A stretch of 64,000 nucleotides of DNA from Variovorax gossypii (lineage in GTDB: Bacteria > Pseudomonadota > Gammaproteobacteria > Burkholderiales > Burkholderiaceae_C). How positions within the stretch are numbered: position 1 is the first letter of the stretch; each line of letters begins with the position of its first letter. Position numbers and translations under genes: made by a program. Of the stretch, positions 56,008 to 64,000 are shown piece by piece. The stretch spans positions 1,116,001 through 1,180,000 of the forward strand of contig NZ_RXOE01000001.1 in assembly GCF_003965815.1 (NCBI RefSeq). The letters run 5' to 3'. Below the pieces are notes generated by a model. It worked only from the letters and a program-made list of their open reading frames with translations, had not been told where the DNA came from and made no database searches.

Positions 56008-56248
56008 GCTTGTCTCTCCTTTTAGGGCAGTGGCTGTAATTTAAGTGCGCCGTATGGCGAACGCGGCGGAGTTTCGCATAGAAACATCGCAATTTCAAAT
56101 AGTGCTCATTGATTTCTTGATATGAAATTTTAAAAACAACATGAGCCTGCAAAGCCCGCCGCAAAACCTGTCTTGCCAGGCCGCATCCGTCATGGCGGAT
56201 ACCCGCGCCAGGCGTGGCAAGCCGAGGGGGCGAGCCTAGAATCCGCGC
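56008..56248. other. AT-rich divergent control region of aceE and the kinase
   Basis: About 240 bp without a gene. The segment near 56075-56140 is strikingly AT-rich for this genome (CAATTTCAAATAG, GAAATTTTAAAAAC) and probably contains the aceE promoter. I see no clear operator; the right part is GC-rich and holds the kinase -10-like box. Confidence 0.55.
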
Positions 56249-56251
56249 ATG
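56237..56251 (+). promoter_or_regulatory. -10-like box abutting the histidine-kinase start
   Basis: TAGAAT (56237-56242) is followed by six bases and the ATG at 56249. A weak -35 (TGGCAA) lies 17 bp upstream. No Shine-Dalgarno is visible. It suggests a leaderless mRNA. Confidence 0.45.
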
Positions 56252-58789
56252 CCTCTCTCCTCTCCGCTGGCGGTTGCCCGCAGTGCCGTTAACGCCTCGC
56301 CGCTGTCCTGGTGGCGCAGGTGGTGGCGACGCCAGACTCCGGTGCTGCAGGACGCGGTCGCCATGCTCGCGCCGATGGCGGCCGTGCTGCTGTTCCTCGC
56401 CGCCATCGTTTCCGCCTTCTGGTATCTGCGCACCGAGGAGGTCGAGCGTGAGCAGGAGTCTGTGCGCCGCGACGTCGAGTACGCACAGCAGCGTATGCGC
56501 CTGCGGCTGCTCGAGCGGCAGGAACAGCTGATGCGCATCGCGCGCGATGCCTCCAACCGGGAGATCGACCCCGTCGAGTTCACCAGCCGCGCCGAGTCGC
56601 TGGTAAGCCAGTTCCCCGAGCTGCAGACCATCACTTGGATCGACGATCGCCGCCGCTTCAAGGCCGGCTACGCGGCGCCCAGCGTGCACCCGGCGCAGCA
56701 GCACCTGATCGGCGACGTGCTGCGTCCCGGCGACATCGAGAGCAATTACGCGCTGGCCCGCGAGCTGCGGCAGCCGGTCTATTCGCAGCCCGTGGCCGGC
56801 GGCGACCCGGCGTCGATGCTGCAGCTGCACATTCCCCTCTTCGACCAGGGCCTGTTCGCGGGCGTGGTGCTGGGCGAATTCTCGGTCGACGGGCTGCTGC
56901 GCTACGGCATGCCCTCCGAGGTGCAGGCGCGCTACGCGGTGTCGCTGCTCGACGCCAAGGGCCATGTGATCGCCGGCAACACCACGAACCTGAAGGAAAG
57001 CGGCACGCGCCTGCTGCCCTGGAGCGAGCGCACGAACGAATACGAAGTGCCAGTGTCCCCGGTCGGCAATGCGCTGGTGCTGCGGGCGCAGGCCTACCGC
57101 ACCTCCCAGGGCGTGGTCGGCAACGGGCTCTTCTGGCTGGTGTGCGCGCTCAGCGTGCTCACCAGCTGGATGCTGATCGGCACCTGGCGCCACACGCGTC
57201 GCCGGCTGCAGGCGCAGCAGCGGCTGGTGGCCGAGACCAACTTCCGTCGGGCGATGGAGAACTCCATGCTCACCGGCATGCGCGTGCTCGACCTGCAGGG
57301 CCGCATCACCTACGTCAACGCCGCCTTCTGCGCGATGACGGGCTGGAGCGAGGAAGAACTGGTCGGCCAGTCGCCGCCTTTCCCCTACTGGCTCGAATCC
57401 GACCGCGAGGTGATGAACGAGCGGCTCGAGGAAGAACTGCACGGCCGCGCCCTGCCCGGCGGCTTCCAGGTGCGGGTGAAGCGCAAGAACGGCAGCGTGT
57501 TCAACGCCCGCCTCTACGTGTCTCCGCTGATCGACGCGCGCGGCCACCAGACCGGCTGGATGACGTCGATGACCGACATCACCGAGCCCACGCGCATCCG
57601 CGAGCAGCTCTCGGCCTCCTACGAGCGCTTCACCACGGTGCTGGAGGCGCTCGACGCGGCGGTGTCGGTGGCTCCCATCGGCAGCGAGGAACTGCTGTTC
57701 GCCAACAAGCTTTATCGCCTGTGGTTCGGCTCCGACACCGTGGGCCACCTGGGCATGGTCGCGCAGGCGGGCGTGCCGGCCTCGAATGCGCACGACGAGG
57801 GCCTTGACGACGTGGACCCGTACGCCGGCCTGCCGATCGACACGCTCACCGCCGCGCAGACCGCCAACAACGAGATCTTCGTGCCCCACCTCGGCAAGTG
57901 GCTCGAGGTGCGCTCGCGCTACCTGACCTGGGTGGACGGCCGGCTTGCGCAGCTGGTGATCGCCACCGACATCACGCAGCGCCGCGACGCCGAGGAACAG
58001 GCCGCCGCGCAGGCCGACAAGGCCCAGGCCGCCAGCCGCCTCATCACCATGGGCGAGATGGCCTCCAGCGTGGCGCACGAGCTCAACCAGCCGCTGACCG
58101 CCATCACCAACTACTGCAACGGGATGATGTCGCGCATCAAGGGCCAGTCGATCGACAACGACGCCCTGCTCGCCGCGCTCGAGAAGACCTCGAAGCAGGC
58201 CCAGCGCGCGGGCCAGATCATCCAGCGCATCCGCTCCTTCGTGAAGCGCAGCGAACCCAACCGCACGCCGGCCGACGTGGCCACCATGGTGAGCGAGGCG
58301 GTGGAGCTCGCCGGCATCGAGCTTCGCCGGCGCAACGTGCGCCTGAACCACTACGTGGCCGCGCGGCTGCCGGTGGTGCGGGTCGACCCCATCCTCATCG
58401 AGCAGGTGATGGTCAACCTGCTGAAGAACGCGGCCGAATCCATCGACCTCGCCGACCGTCCGCTGGCGCGCCGCAGCGTCGAGCTGCGCGTGCTGCCCAA
58501 GGTGATCGAGGGCCACAACGCCATCGAGTTCTCGGTGCAGGACACCGGCAAGGGCCTGGCGCCCGAGGTGATGGACCGGCTCTACGAGGCCTTCTTCTCC
58601 ACCAAGCCCGAGGGCATGGGCATCGGGCTCAATTTGTGCCGCACCATCGTCGAGTCGCATCGCGGCCGGATGCAGGCGGAGAACATCTACAATGGCCCGG
58701 ATGTGATCGGATGCCGTTTTTCCTTCTGGATTCCGGTGTTGGACGCTATCAGTTCCGTAGCTAGCGACGAGGCAAAGGTACCTGCATGA
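56249..58789 (+). CDS. membrane PAS-domain sensor histidine kinase
   Basis: 846 residues. Two membrane helices (about 36-57 and 290-310) bracket a ~230-residue periplasmic sensor domain. A cytoplasmic PAS domain follows (FRRAMENSMLTGMRVLDLQGRI region, TGWSEEELVGQSPPF), a second PAS-like part, then HisKA with His610 in SVAHELNQPLTAI and an HATPase with NLLKNAAES, DTGKGLAPE and GMGIGLNLC. The DctB/FixL-like H-box fits a carbon-source sensor. Coupled to the next gene by ATGA. Confidence 0.92.
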   Translation: MPLSSPLAVARSAVNASPLSWWRRWWRRQTPVLQDAVAMLAPMAAVLLFLAAIVSAFWYLRTEEVEREQESVRRDVEYAQQRMRLRLLERQEQLMRIARDASNREIDPVEFTSRAESLVSQFPELQTITWIDDRRRFKAGYAAPSVHPAQQHLIGDVLRPGDIESNYALARELRQPVYSQPVAGGDPASMLQLHIPLFDQGLFAGVVLGEFSVDGLLRYGMPSEVQARYAVSLLDAKGHVIAGNTTNLKESGTRLLPWSERTNEYEVPVSPVGNALVLRAQAYRTSQGVVGNGLFWLVCALSVLTSWMLIGTWRHTRRRLQAQQRLVAETNFRRAMENSMLTGMRVLDLQGRITYVNAAFCAMTGWSEEELVGQSPPFPYWLESDREVMNERLEEELHGRALPGGFQVRVKRKNGSVFNARLYVSPLIDARGHQTGWMTSMTDITEPTRIREQLSASYERFTTVLEALDAAVSVAPIGSEELLFANKLYRLWFGSDTVGHLGMVAQAGVPASNAHDEGLDDVDPYAGLPIDTLTAAQTANNEIFVPHLGKWLEVRSRYLTWVDGRLAQLVIATDITQRRDAEEQAAAQADKAQAASRLITMGEMASSVAHELNQPLTAITNYCNGMMSRIKGQSIDNDALLAALEKTSKQAQRAGQIIQRIRSFVKRSEPNRTPADVATMVSEAVELAGIELRRRNVRLNHYVAARLPVVRVDPILIEQVMVNLLKNAAESIDLADRPLARRSVELRVLPKVIEGHNAIEFSVQDTGKGLAPEVMDRLYEAFFSTKPEGMGIGLNLCRTIVESHRGRMQAENIYNGPDVIGCRFSFWIPVLDAISSVASDEAKVPA

Positions 58790-59418
58790 GTTTGATTCCG
58801 AAGAAGGGCACGGTCTATGTCGTCGACGACGACGAAGCCGTACGCGATTCGCTGCAATGGCTGCTCGAAGGCAAGGACTACAGAGTCCGCTGTTTCGATT
58901 CCGCCGAATCCTTTCTCTCCCGATACGACCCGCGTGAAGTCGCCTGTTTGATAGTCGACATCCGCATGGCCGGCATGACCGGCCTGGAGCTGCAGGATCG
59001 CCTGATCGAACGGCGCTCCCCGCTGCCCATCGTGGTCATCACCGGCCACGGCGACGTGCCGATGGCGGTCGACAGCATGAAGAAGGGCGCGATGGATTTC
59101 ATCCAGAAGCCCTTCAACGACGAAGAGCTCGTCACGCTGGTCGAGCGCATGCTCGAACATGCGCGCGGCGCCTTCACGCAGCACCAGCAATCGGCCAGCC
59201 GCGACGCGCTGCTGTCCAAGCTCACGGGCCGCGAGGCGCAGGTGCTCGAGCGCATCGTCGCCGGCCGCCTGAACAAGCAGATCGCCGACGACCTGGGCAT
59301 CAGCATCAAGACGGTCGAGGCGCACCGCGCCAACATCATGGAAAAGCTCAACGCCAACACCGTGGCCGATCTGCTCAAGATCGCGCTGGGGCAGGCGGCG
59401 CCAGCGGCCAAGGCCTAG
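58786..59418 (+). CDS. FixJ-family response regulator
   Basis: 210 residues. Receiver domain with acid pair DDDEA, phosphoacceptor Asp58 in LIVDIRMAG, Thr in VITGHGDVPMAV and Lys in IQKPF. Then a LuxR-type helix-turn-helix: LTGREAQVLERIVAGRLNKQI and SIKTVEAHRANIMEKL. It is the cognate output of the kinase upstream, whose stop it overlaps by 4 bp. Targets are not visible. Confidence 0.94.
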   Translation: MSLIPKKGTVYVVDDDEAVRDSLQWLLEGKDYRVRCFDSAESFLSRYDPREVACLIVDIRMAGMTGLELQDRLIERRSPLPIVVITGHGDVPMAVDSMKKGAMDFIQKPFNDEELVTLVERMLEHARGAFTQHQQSASRDALLSKLTGREAQVLERIVAGRLNKQIADDLGISIKTVEAHRANIMEKLNANTVADLLKIALGQAAPAAKA

Positions 59419-59454
59419 AAGCAGCTATCCGCCCGATAGCGACGAATGACCCCC

Positions 59455-59478
59455 ACGCCTGCGCAAGCGGGCGTTTTT
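59455..59478 (+). terminator. rho-independent terminator after the two-component pair
   Basis: ACGCCTGC (59455-59462), GCAA loop, GCGGGCGT (59467-59474) and T5. The 8-bp stem has one G-T pair. It ends 19 bp before folD, so folD either has its own start site downstream or is controlled by readthrough. Confidence 0.8.
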
Positions 59479-59497
59479 ACTTGGAAAATCGAAACCG

Positions 59498-60349
59498 ATG
59501 ACCGCCCAACTGATCGACGGCAACGCCCTCGCCAAAACCATCCGCGCCGAGGTGTCCGGCCGCACCGCCGCACTCAAGGCCCGTGGCGTGAACCCGGCCC
59601 TTTCCATCATCCTCGTGGGCGAAGACCCGGCCAGCCAGGTCTATACCAGGCACAAGGTCAACGACAGCGCCCAGACCGGCCTCGACGCCACGCTCGAGAC
59701 CTACCCCGCCGACATGAGCGAGGCCGACCTGCTGGCCCGCATCCGCACGCTCAACGATGACCCGAAGGTGCACGGCATCCTGGTGCAGCTGCCCCTGCCC
59801 AAGCACATGGACAGCCAGAAGGTCATCGAGACGATCTCGCCGGCCAAGGACGTCGACGGCTTCCACGTCGCCAGCGCGGGCGCGCTGATGACCGGTGCGC
59901 CCGGCTTCTGGCCCTGCACGCCGCACGGCTGCATGAAGATGCTCGAATCCATCGGCTACGACCTGCGCGGCAAGCACGCCGTGGTCATCGGCCGCAGCAA
60001 CATCGTCGGCAAGCCGATGGCCATGATGCTGCTCGCCAAGAGCGCGACCGTGACCATCTGCCACAGCGCGACGAAAGACCTCGGCGCCATCACGCGCCAG
60101 GCCGACGTGATCGTCGCGGCGGTGGGCAAGCTCGACCTTCTCACTGCCGACATGGTGAAGCCCGGCGCGGTCGTCATCGACGTGGGCATGAACCGCAAGA
60201 CCGACGGCAAGCTCGCCGGCGACGTCGACTTCGACGGCGTCAAGGAAGTGGCCGGATGGATCACGCCCGTGCCCGGCGGCGTGGGGCCCATGACGCGCGC
60301 CATGCTGCTGGTCAACACCCTTGAAGCCGCAGAGCGCGCCGCAAGATAA
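59498..60349 (+). CDS. folD: methylenetetrahydrofolate dehydrogenase/cyclohydrolase
   Basis: 283 residues. Bifunctional folate enzyme supplying 10-formyl-THF. The Tyr/Lys of the active site are in SQVYTRHKV (residues 48-56), the PKDVDGFH-like block [28 protein letters not shown]-binding [15 protein letters not shown] and the ending [15 protein letters not shown]. Starts 79 bp after the response regulator. Confidence 0.97.
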   Translation: MTAQLIDGNALAKTIRAEVSGRTAALKARGVNPALSIILVGEDPASQVYTRHKVNDSAQTGLDATLETYPADMSEADLLARIRTLNDDPKVHGILVQLPLPKHMDSQKVIETISPAKDVDGFHVASAGALMTGAPGFWPCTPHGCMKMLESIGYDLRGKHAVVIGRSNIVGKPMAMMLLAKSATVTICHSATKDLGAITRQADVIVAAVGKLDLLTADMVKPGAVVIDVGMNRKTDGKLAGDVDFDGVKEVAGWITPVPGGVGPMTRAMLLVNTLEAAERAAR

Positions 60350-60370
60350 GAATCAGCCTGTCGCTTGCCC

Positions 60371-60406
60371 GCTGCCTGCAGCCGCCTTTACAGGCGGTTC
60401 CGCAGC
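60371..60406 (+). promoter_or_regulatory. stem-loop in the prlC leader
   Basis: Inner stem CCGCC-TTTACA-GGCGG (60382-60397) lies inside an outer pair GCTGC (60371-60375) and GCAGC (60402-60406), 43 nt before the prlC ATG. Only two T follow, so it is a weak terminator for folD at best or a leader structure. Confidence 0.35.
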
Positions 60407-60448
60407 GGCTCCCGAAATGGTCCCGTCAGTTCGAACAGGATTTCTCCA

Positions 60449-62497
60449 ATGACCAACCCGCTCCTCGATTTCACCGATCTCCCTCTGTTCGACAAGATCA
60501 AGCCGGAGCACGTGTCGCCCGCCGTCGATGCGCTGCTGGCCGATGCCGAGGCCGCGCTGCAGACCGTGACCGCGCCCGAATTTCCCGCCGACTGGAACGC
60601 CATCTCCAAGGTGCTCGACGTGGCCTCCGAACGCTTCAGCCGCGCCTGGGGTGCCGTCGGCCATCTCAACGCCGTGGCCGACACGCCCGAACTGCGCGCC
60701 GCCTACAACGAGGCGATGCCGCGCGTCACCGCCTTCTGGACCCGGCTGGGCTCCGACGAGCGCCTGTATGCCAAGTACAAGGCCATCGACGTCGGCACCC
60801 TCAACGCCGAGCAGCGCCAGGCGCACAGCAACGCGGTACGCAACTTCGTGCTGGGCGGCGCCGAGCTGCAGGGCGAGGCCAAGAAGCGCTTCGCCGACAT
60901 CCAGGAACGCCAGGCCGAGCTGAGCCAGAAATTCAGCGAGAACGCGCTCGACGCCACCGACGCCTTCGCGTACTACGCCAATCTCGGCGAGCTCGAAGGC
61001 GTGCCCGAAGATGTGGTGAGTGCCGCGCGCGCGGCCGCCGAGGCCGACGGCAAGGAAGGCTACAAGCTCACGCTGAAGATGCCGTGCTACCTGCCGGTGA
61101 TGCAGTTCGCCAAGAGCAGCGCACTGCGCGAGAAGCTCTACCGCGCATACGTCACGCGCGCCAGCGAGTTCGGCGACACGGCCTTCGACAACACCGCGCT
61201 CATCACCGAGATCCTCGCGCTGCGCGAGGAAGAAGCCAAGCTGCTTGGCTACAGGAACTACGGCGAGCTGTCGGTCGTGCCGAAGATGGCCGAGTCTCCC
61301 GAGCAGGTCGTGAAGTTCCTGCGCGATCTCGCGACCAAGGCCAGGCCCTACGGCGAGCGCGACCTTGCCGACCTGCGGGTCTTCGCGGCCCAGCAGCTGG
61401 GCATTGCCGATCCGCAGCCCTGGGACTGGAGCTATATCGGCGAGAAGCTCAAGGAAGCGCGCTACGCCTTCAGCGAGCAGGAGGTGAAGCAGTACTTCCC
61501 GGCGCCGAAGGTCATGGCCGGGCTGTTCAAGATCGTCGAGACGCTGTTCGAGGTGTCGATCCGCCGCGACTCGGCGCCCACCTGGCATCCGAGCGTCGAG
61601 TTCTATCGCATCGAGCGTGCAGGCCAGAAGGTCGGGCAGTTCTACCTCGACCCGTCCGCCCGCGCTGCCAAGCGCGGCGGCGCCTGGATGGACGACGTGC
61701 GCGCCCGCTGGCTGCGCCCCGACAACGGCGTGCTGCAGACGCCGGTCGCGCAACTGGTGTGCAACTTCGCCAGCGGCGTCGACGGCAAGCCGCCGCTGCT
61801 CACGCACGACGACGTGACCACCCTCTTCCACGAGTTCGGCCACGGCCTGCACCACATGCTCACGCAGGTGAACGAGCGCGACGTCTCGGGCATCAGCGGC
61901 GTCGAGTGGGACGCGGTCGAACTGCCGAGCCAGTTCATGGAGAACTTCTGCTGGGAGTGGGACGTGCTCAAGCACATGACGGCCCACGTCGACACCGGCG
62001 AACCGCTGCCGCGCGCCCTCTTCGACAAGATGACGGCGGCCAAGAACTTCCAGAGCGGCCTGCAGACACTGCGCCAGATCGAGTTCTCGCTGTTCGACAT
62101 GCTGCTGCACACCGAGTACCACGCCGCCACTGCCAAGCCCGGCGACGTGATGGCGCTGCTGGGCCGCGTGCGCGACGAGGTGGCGGTGATGCCCTCGCCT
62201 GCGTTCAGCCGCACGCCGAATACTTTCAGCCACATCTTCTCGGGCGGCTACGCTGCCGGCTACTACAGCTACAAGTGGGCCGAGGTGCTGAGCGCCGACG
62301 CCTACGCGGCCTTCGAGGAAACCGTGGGCGCCGACGGCGAGCCGAACATCGAGACCGGCCGCAAGTACCGCCAGGCCATCCTGGAGGCCGGCGGCAGCCG
62401 CAGTGCCATGGATTCGTTCAAGGCCTTCCGCGGCCGCGAGCCCCAGCTTGATGCGCTGCTGCGACATCAGGGCATGGCCGAGCCCCAGCCCGCTTGA
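60449..62497 (+). CDS. prlC: M3-family oligopeptidase A
   Basis: 682 residues from MTNPLLDFTDLPLFDKI; AGGA is 8 nt upstream. Zinc motif HEFGH at residues 461-465, with the third ligand Glu in the following SGVEWDAVELPSQFMENF block. The C-terminal HIFSGGYAAGYYSYKWAEVL is a family signature. Cytosolic oligopeptidase that degrades signal peptides and short peptides. Close behind folD. Confidence 0.95.
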   Translation: MTNPLLDFTDLPLFDKIKPEHVSPAVDALLADAEAALQTVTAPEFPADWNAISKVLDVASERFSRAWGAVGHLNAVADTPELRAAYNEAMPRVTAFWTRLGSDERLYAKYKAIDVGTLNAEQRQAHSNAVRNFVLGGAELQGEAKKRFADIQERQAELSQKFSENALDATDAFAYYANLGELEGVPEDVVSAARAAAEADGKEGYKLTLKMPCYLPVMQFAKSSALREKLYRAYVTRASEFGDTAFDNTALITEILALREEEAKLLGYRNYGELSVVPKMAESPEQVVKFLRDLATKARPYGERDLADLRVFAAQQLGIADPQPWDWSYIGEKLKEARYAFSEQEVKQYFPAPKVMAGLFKIVETLFEVSIRRDSAPTWHPSVEFYRIERAGQKVGQFYLDPSARAAKRGGAWMDDVRARWLRPDNGVLQTPVAQLVCNFASGVDGKPPLLTHDDVTTLFHEFGHGLHHMLTQVNERDVSGISGVEWDAVELPSQFMENFCWEWDVLKHMTAHVDTGEPLPRALFDKMTAAKNFQSGLQTLRQIEFSLFDMLLHTEYHAATAKPGDVMALLGRVRDEVAVMPSPAFSRTPNTFSHIFSGGYAAGYYSYKWAEVLSADAYAAFEETVGADGEPNIETGRKYRQAILEAGGSRSAMDSFKAFRGREPQLDALLRHQGMAEPQPA

Positions 62498-62530
62498 TGC
62501 GACGCTGAAGCTTGCGATACTCGGGCGATG
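62494..62530 (+). promoter_or_regulatory. promoter giving a near-leaderless transcript
   Basis: TTGATG (62494-62499), 16 bp, GATACT (62516-62521), then six bases to the ATG at 62528. The -35 overlaps the prlC stop. No Shine-Dalgarno is present. Confidence 0.5.
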
Positions 62531-63178
62531 CATCCGATTTACAAAATCTCACCATTGCATCGCCTGACCGGCCTTGCCCTTGTGCTCGTTGCCGCGGGCG
62601 CCATGGCGCAACCCATCTACCGCCAGGTGGACAAGAACGGCAAGGTCACCTTCTCCGACCGGGCGCCCACCGCCAGCAGCGAAGCGGCATCGGGCTCGCA
62701 AGGCTCCGCCACCTCATCCAGCGCCGGCGCGGGCCTGCCGTACGAACTGCGCCAGGTGGCCCAGCGCTACCCCGTCACTCTCTACAGCGGCGACGAGTGC
62801 TCCCCCTGCGGCGCGGCCCGCACCCTGCTGGTGACGCGCGGCATTCCCTTCGAGGAACGCACGGTCAAGAGCAACGAGGAAATCGAGGCGCTGCAGCGCC
62901 TGAGCAGCCAGAGTTCGCTGCCGCTGCTCACCATCGGATCGCAGCAGCTCAAGGGCTACTCCGATGCCGAGTGGTCGCAGTACCTCGACGCGGCCGGCTA
63001 CCCCAAGAGCAACAGCCTGCCAGCGGGCTACCGCAACGGGCAGGTCCGCCCCCTGGTCGCGCAGCAGGCGGCACCTGCGGCCCGAGCCGCCGCGCCGGCG
63101 CCGGCCGCACAGCCCGCGCCACCGCCGCCCGCATCGAGCGATCCGAGCCCGAGCAATCCGGCGGGCATCAAGTTCTGA
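62528..63178 (+). CDS. exported DUF4124-glutaredoxin fusion protein
   Basis: 216 residues with a signal peptide (cleavage near AMAQ). DUF4124 (PIYRQVDKNGKVTFSDRAP) at 29-47, a Ser/Ala linker, and a glutaredoxin-like fold from about 80: VTLYSGDECSPCGAARTLL with redox pair Cys91-x-x-Cys94, SLPLLTIGSQQLKGYSDAEW including the cis-Pro. The tail is Ala/Pro-rich. Probably periplasmic thiol chemistry; substrate unknown. Confidence 0.85.
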   Translation: MHPIYKISPLHRLTGLALVLVAAGAMAQPIYRQVDKNGKVTFSDRAPTASSEAASGSQGSATSSSAGAGLPYELRQVAQRYPVTLYSGDECSPCGAARTLLVTRGIPFEERTVKSNEEIEALQRLSSQSSLPLLTIGSQQLKGYSDAEWSQYLDAAGYPKSNSLPAGYRNGQVRPLVAQQAAPAARAAAPAPAAQPAPPPPASSDPSPSNPAGIKF

Positions 63179-63193
63179 CCGGGGCCGCCGGCC

Positions 63194-63907
63194 TCAGGCG
63201 GCGAATTCCATCGTCTTCACGCCTTCCGAGGTGCCCAGCAGGCACACGTCGGCCTTCTGATGGGCGAAGACGCCGACCGTCACCACGCCCGGCCACTGGC
63301 TCACGGTGGATTCGAAAGCCAGCGGGTCGGTGATCTTCAGGCCGGTGACATCGACGATGTGCTGGCCGTTGTCCGTGACCAGCGGCAGGCCGTCCTTCTC
63401 TCGCACCTGGGCGATGCCGCCCATGGCCGCGAACTGGCGCATCACGCGGCGGGCCGCCATCGGAATGACTTCCACCGGCAGCGGAAAGGCGCCCAGCACC
63501 TCCACCAGCTTGGATGCGTCGGCGATGCAGACGAACTTTCGCGACTGGGCCGCGACGATCTTCTCGCGCGTGAGCGCCGCGCCGCCGCCCTTCACCATGA
63601 AACCGCGGTGATCGATCTCGTCGGCGCCGTCGATGTAGACCGACAGTTCCTCCACCTCGTTGCTGTCGAACACCGAGATGCCGAGGGCCCGCAGGCGTTC
63701 GGTCGAGGCGACCGAGCTGGAGACCGCGCCCTTGATCTCGTCCTTGATCGTGGCCAGCGCGTCGATGAACTTGTTCACCGTCGAGCCGGTGCCGACACCG
63801 ACGATTTCGCCCCTGGCCACGTAGGCCAGCGCGGCGCGGCCGACCTGGGCCTTGAGTTCGTCCTGGGAAAGCGGTTTGGAGGGGGTTGGGGAGGCGGGTG
63901 CGGTCAT
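63194..63907 (-). CDS. rpiA: ribose-5-phosphate isomerase A
   Basis: 237 residues from [19 protein letters not shown]. Active-site blocks: GIGTGST-like [18 protein letters not shown] near 100-105 and [14 protein letters not shown]. Interconverts ribulose- and ribose-5-phosphate. AAGGAT precedes the ATG at 63907; an ATG at 63928 adds MSQGLSV and lies close to a candidate -10 (GATAAT, 63945-63940), so either start is possible. Confidence 0.95.
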   Translation of the reverse strand: MTAPASPTPSKPLSQDELKAQVGRAALAYVARGEIVGVGTGSTVNKFIDALATIKDEIKGAVSSSVASTERLRALGISVFDSNEVEELSVYIDGADEIDHRGFMVKGGGAALTREKIVAAQSRKFVCIADASKLVEVLGAFPLPVEVIPMAARRVMRQFAAMGGIAQVREKDGLPLVTDNGQHIVDVTGLKITDPLAFESTVSQWPGVVTVGVFAHQKADVCLLGTSEGVKTMEFAA

Positions 63908-63939
63908 CACGGACAATCCTTGGCTCATTGAAGCCCCGA

Positions 63940-63945
63940 ATTATC
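63940..63945 (-). promoter_or_regulatory. -10-like box for rpiA
   Basis: GATAAT on the minus strand, eleven bases before the possible rpiA ATG at 63928. The predicted start would be near 63933, leaving 5 nt or 26 nt of leader depending on which start codon is used. Confidence 0.35.
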
Positions 63946-63947
63946 CG

Positions 63948-64000
63948 ATGCCCCTGCTGATGCCCTCCTCGCTCTATGGCCTGGCCCGCCCCTTCCTGTT
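63948..64000 (+). CDS. pyrD: 5' end of dihydroorotate dehydrogenase (partial)
   Basis: The ATG at 63948 opens a frame that runs off the window: MPLLMPSSLYGLARPFL. This matches the usual start of class 2, quinone-linked dihydroorotate dehydrogenase (membrane-contact helix with YxLARPxLF), and pyrD is commonly near rpiA in Comamonadaceae. Only 17 residues are visible. Confidence 0.6.
   Translation, partial: MPLLMPSSLYGLARPFL

Noticed and set aside
53263..56025. 920-residue open frame opposite aceE
   Set aside because: Antisense shadow of aceE; no recognisable fold or start site.
56075..56160. AT-rich block as a possible transfer scar
   Set aside because: It is short, lies between two normal divergent genes and has no flanking repeats or integrase; a promoter region explains it.
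55940..58660. 906-residue minus-strand open frame
   Set aside because: Antisense to the histidine kinase, which has intact kinase motifs and a paired regulator.

Overview
The window looks like chromosomal DNA of a Burkholderiales bacterium, most likely Comamonadaceae and Variovorax-like. The support is the very high GC, the many long antisense shadow frames, and the gene orders rnr?-oxidoreductase/rlmB, ndk-rlmN-pilW-rodZ-ispG-hisS-yfgM-bamB-der-hfq-hflXKC-DUF2065-hisZ-purA and sucA-sucB-lpd-zapE. It is almost entirely housekeeping sequence. I see no prophage, insertion sequence, CRISPR array, rRNA or tRNA. No gene-free stretch exceeds about 250 bp. Layout: 1-8.6 kb holds a mixed set: FAD oxidoreductase, RlmB methyltransferase, a membrane protein next to a tail-anchored protein with two L7/L12-like modules, an ABC ATPase divergent from a GDSL esterase, a tiny Lys-rich protein, cystathionine beta-lyase, and GFA, AraC and VOC proteins. 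8.6-25.3 kb is a run of 17 minus-strand genes for nucleotide metabolism, membrane proteolysis control (HflKC), RNA chaperoning (Hfq), outer-membrane assembly (BamB), ribosome GTPases, histidyl-tRNA synthetase and its paralog HisZ, isoprenoid synthesis, cell shape and pili. 25.4-30.2 kb has rluB, scpB and rluD, then bamD divergent. 30.2-33.4 kb has a DinG-type helicase, a YdcH-like protein and a PP2C phosphatase. 33.4-41.0 kb is the 2-oxoglutarate dehydrogenase operon (sucA, sucB, lpd) with zapE and a secreted coiled-coil protein behind it. 41.2-46.3 kb is an acyl-CoA-type module: propionate-CoA ligase, an ISOC-like isochorismatase-fold hydrolase, a TetR regulator and, divergently, a relative of 4-hydroxybutyryl-CoA dehydratase. 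46.3-49.0 kb has three exported proteins. 49.1-56.0 kb is the pyruvate dehydrogenase operon aceE-aceF-X-lpd, where X is a proteasome-fold Ntn hydrolase (betaproteobacterial proteasome homolog, BPH) tied to both neighbours by ATGA overlaps. 56.2-59.4 kb is a PAS histidine kinase and FixJ-type regulator, divergent from aceE. 59.5-64 kb has folD, an M3 oligopeptidase, a glutaredoxin-like exported protein, rpiA and the first codons of pyrD. The most interesting points are the proteasome homolog embedded in the PDH operon, the dehydratase-family enzyme that has lost two of four iron-sulfur ligands but has a Cys-rich tail, its TetR operator pair, the tandem L7/L12-like tail-anchored protein, a recurrent arrangement of -10-like boxes 6-8 nt before ATG without Shine-Dalgarno (candidate leaderless mRNAs), and a structured intergenic element between sucB and lpd. 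All family calls come from reading the translations; no database search was run.
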